NCBI GenBank assembly: GCA_902547755.1
Contig: CACCPA010000001.1
Span: forward strand, 1 to 64,000
Length of the DNA stretch: 64,000 nt
Direction: 5' to 3'
DNA from: Halieaceae bacterium
GTDB lineage: Bacteria > Pseudomonadota > Gammaproteobacteria > Pseudomonadales > Halieaceae
This document shows positions 17,018 to 27,123 of the stretch, piece after piece (the first letter of the stretch is position 1; each line of letters begins with the position of its first letter). The notes below the pieces were generated by a model. That model was not told the origin of the DNA. It saw only the letters and a list, made by a program, of their open reading frames with translations, and did not search any database. The translations under genes and the position numbers were made by a program.

Positions 17018-17902
17018 GTGACTGAATTCAAACGCGTGGGGTTATTGGGTCGTCGTGAGCACCCTGGGGTAGCACACGTTGTAGCCGAGTTGTTAGATCT
17101 GCTCGATAGCCGCGGCATTGATGTGGTCCTCGAGGATCGTCTCGCGACCTTGGCTCACTTTGAAACGCGAGCGATGCAGCCTCGCGATGCAATTGGCGCA
17201 AATGTCGACCTGGCCGTCGTAATAGGCGGCGATGGGAGTTTGCTGAGTGCAGCTCGTACGCTGGTTCGACACGACTGCCCGGTGATTGGTATCAACCGTG
17301 GCAGGCTTGGTTTTTTGACCGACGTCAGCCCAGATGATGAGCTCGTCTCTCACGTCACCAGTGTGCTGGATGGAAACTACTCGACTGATAAGCGTTTCCT
17401 GTTAGATGTAGAGGTCTATAGTGACGGCGTACAGACGGGGCAGGCCGAGGCGCTGAACGATGTGGTCGTAAACTCGGGTACTTCAGCACAGATGATTGAA
17501 TTTCAGCTACAGGTTGATGATGAGTTTGTCTACCGAATGAACGCTGACGGTTTGATTATTGCCACTCCAACAGGCTCGACCGCATACTCCATGTCGGCTG
17601 GCGGCCCCATCATGAATCCAAAGCTCGATGCGGTTGCCTTGGTACCCATGTTTCCGCATTCACTCACCAGTCGGCCCATGGTAGTGCACGGGGAAAGTGA
17701 AATTCGAATCGACACGCTTGAGCGCAATAAGAACAACCCACTGGTGACCTGCGACGGACAGGTATCGCTGACCCTGAAGCCGGGTGATTCGGTCCTTGTG
17801 CGCAAGAAGTCCAGGGCGCTACGTTTGCTCCACCCGCCGGGGTACAGTTTTTACGCCAGTTGTCGAGATAAACTCAGATGGTCTGATGCACTCACGTCCT
17901 GA
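17018..17902 (+). CDS. nadK: NAD kinase
   Basis: This 294-residue protein has the NAD kinase signature GGDG at 70-73 (VVIGGDGSLLSAAR), the NDVVVNSG motif and the glycine-rich ATPTGSTAYSMSAGGP region. It phosphorylates NAD to NADP in the cytosol. The start codon is a GTG at 17018. Its 3' end overlaps the start of the rhomboid gene by 17 bp, so the two are probably translated from one transcript. Confidence 0.95.
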   Translation: MTEFKRVGLLGRREHPGVAHVVAELLDLLDSRGIDVVLEDRLATLAHFETRAMQPRDAIGANVDLAVVIGGDGSLLSAARTLVRHDCPVIGINRGRLGFLTDVSPDDELVSHVTSVLDGNYSTDKRFLLDVEVYSDGVQTGQAEALNDVVVNSGTSAQMIEFQLQVDDEFVYRMNADGLIIATPTGSTAYSMSAGGPIMNPKLDAVALVPMFPHSLTSRPMVVHGESEIRIDTLERNKNNPLVTCDGQVSLTLKPGDSVLVRKKSRALRLLHPPGYSFYASCRDKLRWSDALTS

Positions 17903-18518
17903 CATAACAACGCAGTGGCGTCAGGCACCGGTAACTATCTCGATTCTCGCCATTTCTGCAGTGGTTTTCGCGCTGATGAGCCTCTTTGGCGACGCCATTA
18001 TCCTGGATTGGCTGGCGTTCAATAAAGTCCAATTCAATGGACGTCGTTTTGAGCTGGTGAGCCCGGGTAGTGAGTATTGGCGGTACGTTACACCAGCACT
18101 CATTCACTTCGGCTTGATTCACATTCTGTTTAACGGGCTTTGGATTTGGGAGTTCGGTAGTCGACTCGAGCTGAGGCTAGGTTCGATTTTTACGCTCAAT
18201 TTATTTCTTGCAGGTTCCATTGGCGGTAACTTGCTACAGAGCTGGTGGAGCGGTCCGTCAATTTTCGGCGGCCTTTCGGGCGTCGTTTATGCCTACATGG
18301 GGTGCCTTTGGGTGATGTGGCGATTGCGACCCGGGTTGGTGCCGATTGATATGCCTGCGGTCTTCACCTTCATGTGGATTTGGCTGTTCATCGGTTTCAC
18401 TGGAATTCTAAGAATACTAGGGTTGGGCTCCATTGCGAATGGTGCCCACCTGGGCGGTTTAGTGGTGGGTATCGTGACGGGTGTCATTATCACCCGACTA
18501 TTTCCAAAGCGAGGCTGA
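17886..18518 (+). CDS. Rhomboid family intramembrane serine protease
   Basis: This 210-residue membrane protein has about six hydrophobic segments, the rhomboid loop HFGLIHILFN, the catalytic GLSG with Ser at 131 and the catalytic His at 188 (GAHLGG). It cleaves membrane helices of partner proteins within the inner membrane; the substrate is unknown. ATG 17886 is chosen because it lies just before MHSRPDITTQ and removes a non-membrane extension that overlaps nadK heavily. It overlaps nadK by 17 bp and is followed by the YeaC-like gene. Confidence 0.87.
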   Translation: MHSRPDITTQWRQAPVTISILAISAVVFALMSLFGDAIILDWLAFNKVQFNGRRFELVSPGSEYWRYVTPALIHFGLIHILFNGLWIWEFGSRLELRLGSIFTLNLFLAGSIGGNLLQSWWSGPSIFGGLSGVVYAYMGCLWVMWRLRPGLVPIDMPAVFTFMWIWLFIGFTGILRILGLGSIANGAHLGGLVVGIVTGVIITRLFPKRG

Positions 18519-18522
18519 TACG

Positions 18523-18774
18523 TTGTCCAAGAATTATGAAGAAGCGATAAAGGCCATGCCGGCCGAGCTATACCAGCGGATGGTTGATGCGCTATCCGTG
18601 GGGAAGTGGCCAGATGGCCGAGAGTTGACGGATGCGCAACGCGAGCAAACGATGGATGCAGTCATACTGTGGGGTAAATTGCACTTACCTGAGAATCAGC
18701 GTATTGGCTTTATTGATAAGGGGTCAAAAGCGGGCAGTAGCTGTGACGACCCCGTACCCTTAAAGTGGCAGTGA
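18523..18774 (+). CDS. yeaC: DUF1315 (YeaC-like) family protein
   Basis: This small protein reads AIKAMPAELYQRMVDALSVGKWPDGRELTDAQRE...VILWGKLHLPENQR, which matches E. coli YeaC in the YQR...GKWPDG...LT.AQ.E...W block. The function is unknown. The start is most likely TTG 18523, with GCGAGG upstream, just after the rhomboid stop. A GTG at 18481 and the internal ATG of AMPAEL are alternatives. It is followed by DUF2797 and pepN. Confidence 0.75.
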   Translation: MSKNYEEAIKAMPAELYQRMVDALSVGKWPDGRELTDAQREQTMDAVILWGKLHLPENQRIGFIDKGSKAGSSCDDPVPLKWQ

Positions 18775-18790
18775 GGAGTGGTAAACCTGC

Positions 18791-19615
18791 ATGGCAGTTA
18801 GTGGAAATTTACGGAAAATGGTCACCGAACTCTCGAGTGACGTGCAGTACCATCTTCCTATTGGTGATGAAAGAGTTCACTTGAACCCCTTGATAGGCAG
18901 CCATCTGACGGTGTCTTTTACCGGCGTGATTAACTGTATTGAATGCGACCGTAAGTCGAATAAGAGCTTCAGTCAGGGATACTGTTTTCCCTGCTTCAGG
19001 CGTCTCGCTGCCTGCGATAGCTGCATTGTGAGTCCAGAGAAGTGTCACTACGATGCGGGCACCTGTCGAGAGCCCGATTGGGCACAGTCGCACTGCTTCG
19101 TTGACCACATTGTCTACCTGGCTAATACGTCAGGTGTGAAGGTGGGCATTACGCGTCATTCTCAGGTACCAACACGCTGGATGGACCAAGGTGCGACACA
19201 AGCACAACCCATAGCTCGCGTTCAGCATCGTCAGCTGTCAGGCTTGCTGGAAACCGCACTTGCAAAGCATGTGAAGGATAAAACCGCCTGGCAAACCATG
19301 CTGAAAGGTAATGGTGAAGCCGTCTCACTTGAGGAGAAACGCCAGGAGCTCATGAGTCTTTGTGAGGGCGATATTCAGGCATTGCAGGACCGGTTTGGTC
19401 TGCAGGCACTGCAACTGCTCGAAGATGAGCCGACGGTCAGTATCAACTATCCAGTGGTCGAATTTCCCACTAAAGTCAGCGCGCATAATTTTGATAAGAA
19501 TCCGCTGGTTGAGGGTAAGTTGATGGGCATTAAAGGACAGTATTTATTGCTCGATACGGGCGTGTTGAATATCCGTAAATTTGGCGGTTACCACATTGAA
19601 CTGGAGACAAGGTGA
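18791..19615 (+). CDS. DUF2797 family protein
   Basis: This 274-residue cytosolic protein has a Cys-rich N-terminal part (CIEC, CFPC, CDSC and CHYDAGTC, about residues 49-97), likely one or two zinc sites, and then a GIY-YIG-like core (YLANTSGVKVGITRH...RWMDQGA). Both features are typical of DUF2797 proteins, whose biochemical role is not established. The stop overlaps the pepN start (TGATG), so translation is probably coupled. Confidence 0.8.
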   Translation: MAVSGNLRKMVTELSSDVQYHLPIGDERVHLNPLIGSHLTVSFTGVINCIECDRKSNKSFSQGYCFPCFRRLAACDSCIVSPEKCHYDAGTCREPDWAQSHCFVDHIVYLANTSGVKVGITRHSQVPTRWMDQGATQAQPIARVQHRQLSGLLETALAKHVKDKTAWQTMLKGNGEAVSLEEKRQELMSLCEGDIQALQDRFGLQALQLLEDEPTVSINYPVVEFPTKVSAHNFDKNPLVEGKLMGIKGQYLLLDTGVLNIRKFGGYHIELETR

Positions 19616-22221
19616 TGATGCGAGAGGGCGCACCTAAAACCATTTATCGGAAGGACTATACAGAGCCTGATTTCCTAATCAGTGATGTGGAACTTGCCTT
19701 CGAGATTGCAGACGGCAATACGCGAGTCACGAGCTCACTTCGCATCCAACGCAATGGTTCGCACAAGAGACCTTTAGTCCTCGATGGCGAGGGTCTCGGA
19801 CTGATTCGTGTTTCAGTTGACGGCGGTAAGCTCGACGAGGGCGCCTTCAAATATGTCGGCGGAAAACTCACCATTGATGCTGTACCTGATGACTTCGCAT
19901 TTGGTGCTGTGGTTGATATCCAGCCAGAGACCAACACCTCACTCGAGGGCCTCTACCGCTCCCGCACTATGTATTGCACCCAGTGTGAGGCAGAGGGATA
20001 CCGAAAGATCACTTTTGGTATTGATCGCCCGGATGTTTTATCAACCTACACCGTGACCCTGTCAGCGGATAAGGCTAGCTGTCCAGTCCTTCTGAGCAAC
20101 GGTAATGAGGTGTCTCGAACCGACTTGGCTGACGGGCGCCACCAGGTCGTTTGGCACGACCCTCATCCCAAGCCAAGTTATCTATTTGCCATTGTTGCCG
20201 GCGATCTTGAGCTCGTCTCTGATACCTTCACCACGCAATCAGGGAAAGTGGTAGACCTGCGTATTTGGGTTGAGGCCAAGGACATTGGCTACTGTGATCA
20301 TGCAATGGAAACGCTGAAAGCATCCATGCGTTGGGACGAAGAGCGTTACGGACTTGAGTACGACCTAGACCTCTTCAATATTGTTGCCGTAGATGACTTC
20401 AACATGGGGGCGATGGAGAACAAGAGTCTGAATATCTTCAATACCTCCTGTGTATTGGCGCACCCCGACATCACAACTGACCTTGGTTATCAGCGCGTTG
20501 AGTCGGTGGTCGCTCACGAGTATTTTCATAATTATTCCGGGAACCGCGTGACCTGCCGCGACTGGTTTCAGCTCAGTCTCAAGGAAGGCTTCACCGTATT
20601 CAGGGATGCCGAGTTCTCTGCTGACATGAATTCGCGCGGTGTGAAGCGAATTGAAGATGTCTCGTTCCTGCAAACACACCAGTTTGCTGAGGATTCGGGC
20701 CCCATGGCACATCCGGTCCGGCCCGATTCGTTTATCGAAATTTCCAACTTCTACACGATGACCGTGTACGAGAAGGGCGCCGAAGTTGTCAGGATGCTCA
20801 ACACCTTATTGGGCGATGAAGCGTTTTACGCAGGCGCCAAACTCTATTTCGATCGATTCGACGGCATGGCGGTGACCTGTGATGACTTTGTCGATGCCAT
20901 GCAGGAAGCCTCGGGTAAGGACCTCAGTCAGTTCCGGCGATGGTATGAGCAGGCCGGCACGCCGGTGGTTTCGATTGAGAAAGCATTTGATGAGACCTCA
21001 GGCAGACTCGACCTAACCTTCACGCAGGCAAACCCACCGACGCCGGGTCAAGATGACAAGCCACCACTGCATATTCCGTTGACGTTGGCGTTGATGGAGA
21101 ACGGTCAGCATGCGGACATGGGAAATGGCGCATCGTCTCGCGTGATGGAGTTGAAAGAGTCGACACAGACGTTCTCGTTTGAGGGTTTCAGTAGCGAACC
21201 CGTTATCTCAGCGTTGCGCGGATTTTCTGCGCCTGTTCGACTGAAGATGAAGCAATCCCAAGACAATTTAATTGCCTTGATGGGCGCTGATAACGATCCG
21301 TTTGTAAAGTGGGATGCGTCTCAGCGCTTGGCATACGCCGCAATCGATAGAGGCGCTAAAGCCTTAGAGCGAGACTACGTAGACGCATTGAAGCAGGTAC
21401 TGTCCAGCGACATCGAGGACGCGATGAAGGCGCAGTTGCTCAGCCTGCCTACAGAGGCGTCGCTGGCCGATAGGGCTGCGCAAACAGGACTCGTTAACGT
21501 TCATGATATCCACGATGCCAAAACCAATGTGGCGGCTGCTGTAGGACACGCGTTGTCGAATGAGCTCGAAGCAATTGTGATATCGAGTCTCGCTGTGACG
21601 GACACCTACCAGCCAAGTGCTGAGCAGATTGGACGACGTTCACTGTTACATACCGCGTTGTCCTTATTGGTGGAGGGTGATCCCAAGTGGCTGATAACGG
21701 CGAGAAACATGTACTACGCGGCGACCAATTTGTCTGATCGTCTCTGCGCTGCGCGTTTGGTCGTTCACCAAGGTGACGATGTGCATCGAGCCGAGGTGCT
21801 GGAACACTTCTTTGACCACTGGCAGTCCGAGAACCTCGTGGTCAATCAATGGTTTGTGATGCAGGCGACTCGGCCCTTGGCTGATTGCGTGTCAGACGTG
21901 ATCGCCTTGACAGATCATGCAGCCTTTGACTGGCGTAATCCGAATAAGGTTCGCTCGCTTGTCAGTGCCTTTGCGGGCGCCAATCCAACCGCATTCCATG
22001 CGCTGGACGGTGGAGGTTATCGCCTCCTAGGCGATGCTGTACGCCGCCTTCAGTCTGATAATCCGCAAATTGCGGCGCGTATGCTGGCGCCGATGACACG
22101 TTGGCGTCGATATGATCACGGGCAAGCGGTTATGCGAGGCGAACTGGAGTCTATTGCTGCCTTAGACGGGCTGTCGCAGGACGTTTACGAGGTGGTTAAC
22201 CGGTCGCTCAGCGACAGTTAG
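19615..22221 (+). CDS. pepN: Aminopeptidase N, M1 family
   Basis: This 868-residue cytosolic metallopeptidase has the exopeptidase motif GAMEN at about 265-269 and the zinc motif H301-E-x-x-H305 with the third ligand Glu in LKEGF (about 324). The C-terminal DUF3458-type ARM-repeat domain completes the bacterial PepN length. It releases N-terminal residues in peptide turnover. The ATG at 19615 overlaps the DUF2797 stop; a second ATG follows directly. Confidence 0.96.
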   Translation: MMREGAPKTIYRKDYTEPDFLISDVELAFEIADGNTRVTSSLRIQRNGSHKRPLVLDGEGLGLIRVSVDGGKLDEGAFKYVGGKLTIDAVPDDFAFGAVVDIQPETNTSLEGLYRSRTMYCTQCEAEGYRKITFGIDRPDVLSTYTVTLSADKASCPVLLSNGNEVSRTDLADGRHQVVWHDPHPKPSYLFAIVAGDLELVSDTFTTQSGKVVDLRIWVEAKDIGYCDHAMETLKASMRWDEERYGLEYDLDLFNIVAVDDFNMGAMENKSLNIFNTSCVLAHPDITTDLGYQRVESVVAHEYFHNYSGNRVTCRDWFQLSLKEGFTVFRDAEFSADMNSRGVKRIEDVSFLQTHQFAEDSGPMAHPVRPDSFIEISNFYTMTVYEKGAEVVRMLNTLLGDEAFYAGAKLYFDRFDGMAVTCDDFVDAMQEASGKDLSQFRRWYEQAGTPVVSIEKAFDETSGRLDLTFTQANPPTPGQDDKPPLHIPLTLALMENGQHADMGNGASSRVMELKESTQTFSFEGFSSEPVISALRGFSAPVRLKMKQSQDNLIALMGADNDPFVKWDASQRLAYAAIDRGAKALERDYVDALKQVLSSDIEDAMKAQLLSLPTEASLADRAAQTGLVNVHDIHDAKTNVAAAVGHALSNELEAIVISSLAVTDTYQPSAEQIGRRSLLHTALSLLVEGDPKWLITARNMYYAATNLSDRLCAARLVVHQGDDVHRAEVLEHFFDHWQSENLVVNQWFVMQATRPLADCVSDVIALTDHAAFDWRNPNKVRSLVSAFAGANPTAFHALDGGGYRLLGDAVRRLQSDNPQIAARMLAPMTRWRRYDHGQAVMRGELESIAALDGLSQDVYEVVNRSLSDS

Positions 22222-22295
22222 CACGTCTCACTGACATCTCTTAACACCTCGGCCCGACGACGGTCGAGGTGAGTACGCAATCGCTCACAACCATT

Positions 22296-23945
22296 TTACG
22301 CAGTGGGATAGAGGGATCGGTAATCGGTCTGGTCGGTAGTCCCAAATTTGGGCTCATCTCTGACCGCCCTATACAGCGCGGCACCGCGAGTCCAGGCTTC
22401 ATCGCTTTGACTGTAAATCGCCGCTTCCAGCGTGCTGACCTCATCAGCCAACGCCGACTCGCAGAGCCCTCTGAGTTGGTCCAGAGTTCTCACGGGCTGC
22501 TGGTAGTGCAGCGCTGCCCAACGGAGGAGCAGTTGTCGCGTTGCTGGCGCATCGTTCTGGCTCGTACTGGCTTTCATGGCCGTCAACAGCGGCCGCAAGG
22601 TTTCCTCGGTATGGTCGATGGCGACATCACTCGCGTTGCGGTCACGTGAGCGCCATAGCATGTAGGCAAATAGCAGCGCCAGAAGCCAGCCAAGACCCGC
22701 CACGGCGTTGAGCCAAACCGGTGTTGCTGTTGTCGTTTGCGTCTCAGCTGCAATGGCAGTGGGCTGGACTGGGCTTTGGACCACGGGGCTACCCACTGAA
22801 ATGGTCGTCGAAGGCAGGATGGCAAACTGGAGTGAATCGGTTTCAGTGTTCCACCACGGGACCCTCACCTCGGGCAGTGTCCAAGAGCCACTGCCGCTGG
22901 CCACAAGCGCCTCGCTACGCGTTCGCTGTCCAAGAAACCCCTCTGTCCGCTCGATCTGGTCGCTGGATTCTTGGTCTGGATAAAGGCGAATCCCGGTGAT
23001 CTTGCCGCTATCTGACATACTCGTAATCGATGGTAATTGGCTGCTCAACAAACCCTCTGCAGCCAAGGTCAATGTCCGGGTGGTCGAATCGCCAATCTCC
23101 ATTGACTCGGGTGGTGTTGACCAGGACTGTGCCAGTTCGAGCGAGGCCGCTGGAAGCCAAACGTCACCGGGAAAGTCCTCAGGTACTGGCTTCACGTTAA
23201 TAGCAATCGCGTCCTCTGACAGTCTAAACCGCTTACCTAAGCGCGCGCCCAGGAGTGATCGCCCCGGTAATACCTCGCGCGCCGTCAGAGACAAGGAAGG
23301 TATTTCGAGGGTTCCTCGCTGTTGCGGATAGATGGCGTAGCGGAGTTGGGTCACACGCCACAGACGACCGTTGATTTGGCGCTGAAAGTTTCGGCGAGTG
23401 AGCTCTTCGACGATGGCGCCACTGAGTTCGAGCTGAGTGACCTCAGCACCATCGAGGTTGATGGCTTGCTCGATAGTGACGGTCAAAACCATCTGCTCCT
23501 GTATGTAGACGTCGCGCTTGTCGATCTCGAGAGAGAAACGAACCGAATCATCTCCGCCGGTACTGACCGTTTGCGGATTCACGGTAATCGCAATCGGCGT
23601 TGTGCGGTTTCCCCCGGTGCTGAGTGAGGGGATGGAGAGAATACCATCGCGCAGGGGCAGGAGATCTAATGACAGGGTGCGAGTGGTCGAGCGCGCCCCA
23701 TTGATGAACGATGTATTGGTTGAGCTACTGCTACTCAAGATTTCCCAATCAAATTGGAGCGCGGCGAGATCGAGTTGATCGAGTCGCTCGCTGGCATCAC
23801 CGGTAATCGTGAGTCGCAAAGATTCGCCCATGCCGATGGTCTCGCGATCAACGTCAGAGCGTATTTCCGCTAACGAGATGGCAGAAAAGAACATCAAGCT
23901 CAGAAAGGTTAAAGCTCGCATCACGCTACCAGCGAACGTCTTCAT
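22296..23945 (-). CDS. batD: BatD-like protein of the MoxR/Bat system
   Basis: This 549-residue protein has a signal peptide (FLSLMFFSAISLA, ending near residue 26), repeated beta-sandwich domains of the BatD type, and one membrane helix near residues 437-455 (GLGWLLALLFAYMLW) before a cytosolic C-terminal domain. It is probably anchored in the inner membrane with most of the chain in the periplasm. ATG 23945 is supported by GGAGAAG. It overlaps the BatB gene by 20 bp and is the last gene of the operon. Family knowledge links Bat proteins to stress and envelope maintenance; the mechanism is unclear. Confidence 0.85.
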   Translation of the reverse strand: MKTFAGSVMRALTFLSLMFFSAISLAEIRSDVDRETIGMGESLRLTITGDASERLDQLDLAALQFDWEILSSSSSTNTSFINGARSTTRTLSLDLLPLRDGILSIPSLSTGGNRTTPIAITVNPQTVSTGGDDSVRFSLEIDKRDVYIQEQMVLTVTIEQAINLDGAEVTQLELSGAIVEELTRRNFQRQINGRLWRVTQLRYAIYPQQRGTLEIPSLSLTAREVLPGRSLLGARLGKRFRLSEDAIAINVKPVPEDFPGDVWLPAASLELAQSWSTPPESMEIGDSTTRTLTLAAEGLLSSQLPSITSMSDSGKITGIRLYPDQESSDQIERTEGFLGQRTRSEALVASGSGSWTLPEVRVPWWNTETDSLQFAILPSTTISVGSPVVQSPVQPTAIAAETQTTTATPVWLNAVAGLGWLLALLFAYMLWRSRDRNASDVAIDHTEETLRPLLTAMKASTSQNDAPATRQLLLRWAALHYQQPVRTLDQLRGLCESALADEVSTLEAAIYSQSDEAWTRGAALYRAVRDEPKFGTTDQTDYRSLYPTA

Positions 23946-25686
23946 CGGGTTCTTCTCCGTTTCGTAGGCGTTGAATCGTTTGATATCTAAATTTTCGGCG
24001 CAGTAGGCCGCCGGGATCATCGGGAACACGTCGTAGCCACTGCTCGAGAGCTTGCTGTTCTTCTAGCGCCTCGTTGAACCGCGCCAGCTGTTCCTCTGTT
24101 GCCTGCTCTAGCTCAGATGGGTTCATATCCTCGCTCATCTCACCGTCGGCGCTTGGCTGTGATTCCTGGTCACTGGGCTGTTGGTCGGAAGGGTCTGAAC
24201 TACCTTCCTGAGACTCGCTGCTGCTGTCCTGGTCCTGTTGAGAGGAATCGCTTTCAGAGTCCTGTGACTCACCCTCTTGATCCGATTGATCGCTATTGCT
24301 GTCCTGATCGTTACCTTGTTGTTCCTGCTGTTGCTGTTCGAGTAACGACTTCACTAGCTCTCGATTGTCGATAGCGTCTTGCCGGTCGGGTTCCGCTTCA
24401 AGTGACCTGTCGTAACTGTCGATAGCGCCTTGAAAGTCACCGGATAGGGCAAGCGCGTTACCTCGGTTGTAAAGCGCATCGGCCGAATCGAGTTTTCCGA
24501 ACTCGGCTGATGAGGAGCTAAAGTCACCAGCCTCGTAGTGTGCAGTGCCTCGCCAGTCTGGCGCCTCAAAGAGTGTTACCGCAAGCGCCGCATCGCCCTC
24601 CGCCAGTGCCTTCGCCCCCTTTTGATCGGCTGTGGACCAGAAGTTTTCCAAGGTGTTGGCGTTACTGGGTGCCGCATCAGTCATCAGAACCGCGACGAGC
24701 AGGGCGCTGAGTGCCCCGCGTCGAAACAAGGGCAGCATGAATAGGGCTGCTGCGATAGCGAGCCAGTAGCCAAGATCAATCCAGGTGTCGGTTTTACGTT
24801 CCAGTGAATCATCACTGGTAATGCTCGATTGAGCACCTGACAAAAGAGACTGAATATCGCTGTTATCAACAGATACATCGGTGCGCCGCGCACCAAGAGC
24901 TGTAGCAATCCGTTGAATTTCTTGTCGATCCACGGCTGGAATGACGATTTGGTCATTGTCATCGCGCAGAAAACCGCCATCAGGCAGAGGGATCGGAGCA
25001 CCGGTGTCGGTTCCCATGACCAGAATACCCAAGTTAGCTCCCACGGAGCCCAGCAAACCCTCCACGCGAGACGGTTCAAACTTAGGTAAACCGTCGGTAA
25101 TCAATAGCACGCTACCGTTAGTCAGGCCTGAGGTTTCCAGTAATCCCGAGGCAAGCGCGATGGCTTCAGTCGCGTTGGAACCCTGTAACGGCATGATGTC
25201 GGGTGCAAGAGCGCTCAGTAGGTTTTCAATCGTGCGGGTATCGTCGGTCAGTGGTGTGACCACATGCGCATCGCCGGCAAACACCACCATGCCTGTGACG
25301 CCCTCAGTGCGTGCATCCAGAATATCCATTACTTTCTGTCGCGCGCGACGGATGCGACTTGGCTGTGTATCGGTCGCCCACATCGATCGGCTGAGGTCGA
25401 GCACAATGACCAATGCGTCCGATTTTTCAAATACGGGCAGTTCAGCCCGTTCCAACGAGGGACCGGAGGCGCCGATTAATAGAAGGGGTAGGGTGAGCCA
25501 CCACAACTGACGTAATCGACTGCTGCCGCCACCTTCTGTCGTGATGAGGTGCGGCAGCAAGTTAGGGTCGATCGCTTTGGCCCAGTCACCCCCTTGGACC
25601 TGTTTACGCCAGGCAAGCAACAGCAATGGGATAATCACGGGCAGCAGCCACAGCAGTTCGGGGCGAATGAAATGCAAATCCATCAT
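23926..25686 (-). CDS. batB: BatB/BatC fusion: VWA domain plus TPR protein
   Basis: This 586-residue protein starts with two membrane segments, then a von Willebrand A domain with the MIDAS motif D97-x-S99-x-S101 (VLDLSRSMW). A third membrane helix follows, then a TPR region (about 380-435, ALYNRGNALALSGDFQGAIDSYDRSLEAEP). Next comes a low-complexity Gln/Asp/Ser/Glu stretch of roughly 95 residues and a short charged C-terminus (WLRRVPDDPGGLLRRKF). In many bacteria the VWA (BatB) and TPR (BatC) parts are separate genes. The ATG overlaps the BatA stop (ATGA), and the 3' end overlaps batD. Confidence 0.86.
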   Translation of the reverse strand: MMDLHFIRPELLWLLPVIIPLLLLAWRKQVQGGDWAKAIDPNLLPHLITTEGGGSSRLRQLWWLTLPLLLIGASGPSLERAELPVFEKSDALVIVLDLSRSMWATDTQPSRIRRARQKVMDILDARTEGVTGMVVFAGDAHVVTPLTDDTRTIENLLSALAPDIMPLQGSNATEAIALASGLLETSGLTNGSVLLITDGLPKFEPSRVEGLLGSVGANLGILVMGTDTGAPIPLPDGGFLRDDNDQIVIPAVDRQEIQRIATALGARRTDVSVDNSDIQSLLSGAQSSITSDDSLERKTDTWIDLGYWLAIAAALFMLPLFRRGALSALLVAVLMTDAAPSNANTLENFWSTADQKGAKALAEGDAALAVTLFEAPDWRGTAHYEAGDFSSSSAEFGKLDSADALYNRGNALALSGDFQGAIDSYDRSLEAEPDRQDAIDNRELVKSLLEQQQQEQQGNDQDSNSDQSDQEGESQDSESDSSQQDQDSSSESQEGSSDPSDQQPSDQESQPSADGEMSEDMNPSELEQATEEQLARFNEALEEQQALEQWLRRVPDDPGGLLRRKFRYQTIQRLRNGEEPDEDVRW

Positions 25687-26675
25687 GCGTTCACCGCCTG
25701 ACGGGATCTCGATAAGCCGGGAATGAGTCCGCCGGTAAGCAGTACAAGGCTGCCAATGGCTAATGCGCCCAACATGGCCCAATAGCCTAGGGACCGACGC
25801 GGTCTGAACGTGCTGGCATCCTGTTCGACGGGCTCTAACTGGTCAATGATGCCGTAGATGGCCTGTAACTCTCGCGGGTCGCGGGCACGGAAGTACTCGC
25901 CACCTGTCGCCTCAGCGATGGCGCGAAGTAAGGCTTCATCGACTTCACCGCCGCGAGCGCTGGTGGTCCCCAAGTTACGGCTGATGCCGATGGTATACAC
26001 CTTGACGTTTTGTTGCGCTGCGAGCGCCGCAGCCTCCATGGGATCGACGCTACTTGCAGTGTCTTGACCGTCCGTCAGTAGAATTAACACGCGTGAGGCG
26101 GCAGGTCGATCCCGAAGTCGCTTGATGGCAAGACCCAGAGAATCACCGATAGCCGTGTCTTCACCCGCAAAGCCCAGCTGAGCCTCGCGGATAAACTGTG
26201 TCACGGTTGTAGTATCAAAGGTGAGTGGTGCCTGTACGTACGCTTTGGAGCCAAACAGGATGAGTCCCACACGATCACCCACGCGACGATCGGTGAAGTC
26301 CGAGGCTATTGCTTTAACCGCCTCAACACGAGAAATCGTGCGATTGCCTACCTGCATGTCCCGAATTTGCATGCTTCCCGAGAGATCAAGACTAAGCATC
26401 AAATCCCGACCTGTATTAGGTAGTTCGATGGGCTCACCTACCCACTGCGGGCGTGCAATGGCCACTACGACCAGCACCCAGGCTAAAAACAGGCCTAATA
26501 CACGTACGGAGCTCACGCTTGAGGCAAGCCGTCCCTGACTTTCGAGCCGCTGCCAGCGCGCACTAAAGGGCGCTCGGATGGCGGCGCCTAGTGACTCGGA
26601 GGCCGGTGGTAACAAGCGCACTAATAGGGGCATCACAATCAGTACGAAGGCCCAGGGCCATAGAAAATCAAGCAC
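25683..26675 (-). CDS. batA: BatA-like VWA-domain membrane protein
   Basis: This 330-residue protein has an N-terminal helix, a second membrane span at about 60-75, a VWA domain with MIDAS D97-x-S99-x-S101 (SLDLSGSMQ) and a C-terminal membrane helix. That is the BatA layout, with the VWA domain facing the periplasm. It overlaps DUF4381 upstream by 8 bp and the BatB fusion downstream by 4 bp, indicating coupled translation. Confidence 0.88.
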   Translation of the reverse strand: MLDFLWPWAFVLIVMPLLVRLLPPASESLGAAIRAPFSARWQRLESQGRLASSVSSVRVLGLFLAWVLVVVAIARPQWVGEPIELPNTGRDLMLSLDLSGSMQIRDMQVGNRTISRVEAVKAIASDFTDRRVGDRVGLILFGSKAYVQAPLTFDTTTVTQFIREAQLGFAGEDTAIGDSLGLAIKRLRDRPAASRVLILLTDGQDTASSVDPMEAAALAAQQNVKVYTIGISRNLGTTSARGGEVDEALLRAIAEATGGEYFRARDPRELQAIYGIIDQLEPVEQDASTFRPRRSLGYWAMLGALAIGSLVLLTGGLIPGLSRSRQAVNA

Positions 26676-27123
26676 GTGGCACCTCGTGGTGTTTCACCCA
26701 GAGCATCGCATCGCGCCAGTCCAATGCGCTCAATGATCCGGGGTTGGGTGCGTGCGCACGCGATAGGACATCTAATGCATCACTGCTCAGCTTGGAGCAT
26801 GAGTCGCGAAGGAAGTTCGGCCAGGATTCGTCGGATAAGCTCGCTACCGATATCGCTTCGTACGCGTTCAGTGCAGTGGCCTTCAGTGCACCGCTTAGGG
26901 CGTGCACATCGGAGTTCGCCTCCTGCAGTTCAGCAAGCCACTTTAGCGCTTCGCGCCGGTAGGTGTTTCGCTGATAGCGCTTTAGCCACTGAAAGCACAG
27001 GAAGCCCAAGGCGATAACAAGGAGACCCATCACCACCCACCAAACCGGCGCGAGCGGCCAGAACCCAATGGGGTCCGGTGTTCTCAGAGGGGCGAGTTGC
27101 TGTATGAGGTCTTCGGGCTTCAT
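26668..27123 (-). CDS. DUF4381 domain protein
   Basis: This 151-residue protein has a short N-terminal part, one membrane helix (VVMGLLVIALGFLCFQWL, about 29-46) and a soluble helical domain. It is the DUF4381 component found in gammaproteobacterial MoxR-Bat operons. The gene overlaps DUF58 upstream by 4 bp and batA downstream by 8 bp. The function is unknown beyond membership of the operon. Confidence 0.85.
   Translation of the reverse strand: MKPEDLIQQLAPLRTPDPIGFWPLAPVWWVVMGLLVIALGFLCFQWLKRYQRNTYRREALKWLAELQEANSDVHALSGALKATALNAYEAISVASLSDESWPNFLRDSCSKLSSDALDVLSRAHAPNPGSLSALDWRDAMLWVKHHEVPRA

Noticed and set aside
24099-24374. ORFs antisense to the low-complexity part of the BatB fusion
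   Set aside because: They are shadows of the biased Gln/Asp/Ser codons on the other strand and lack starts and family features.
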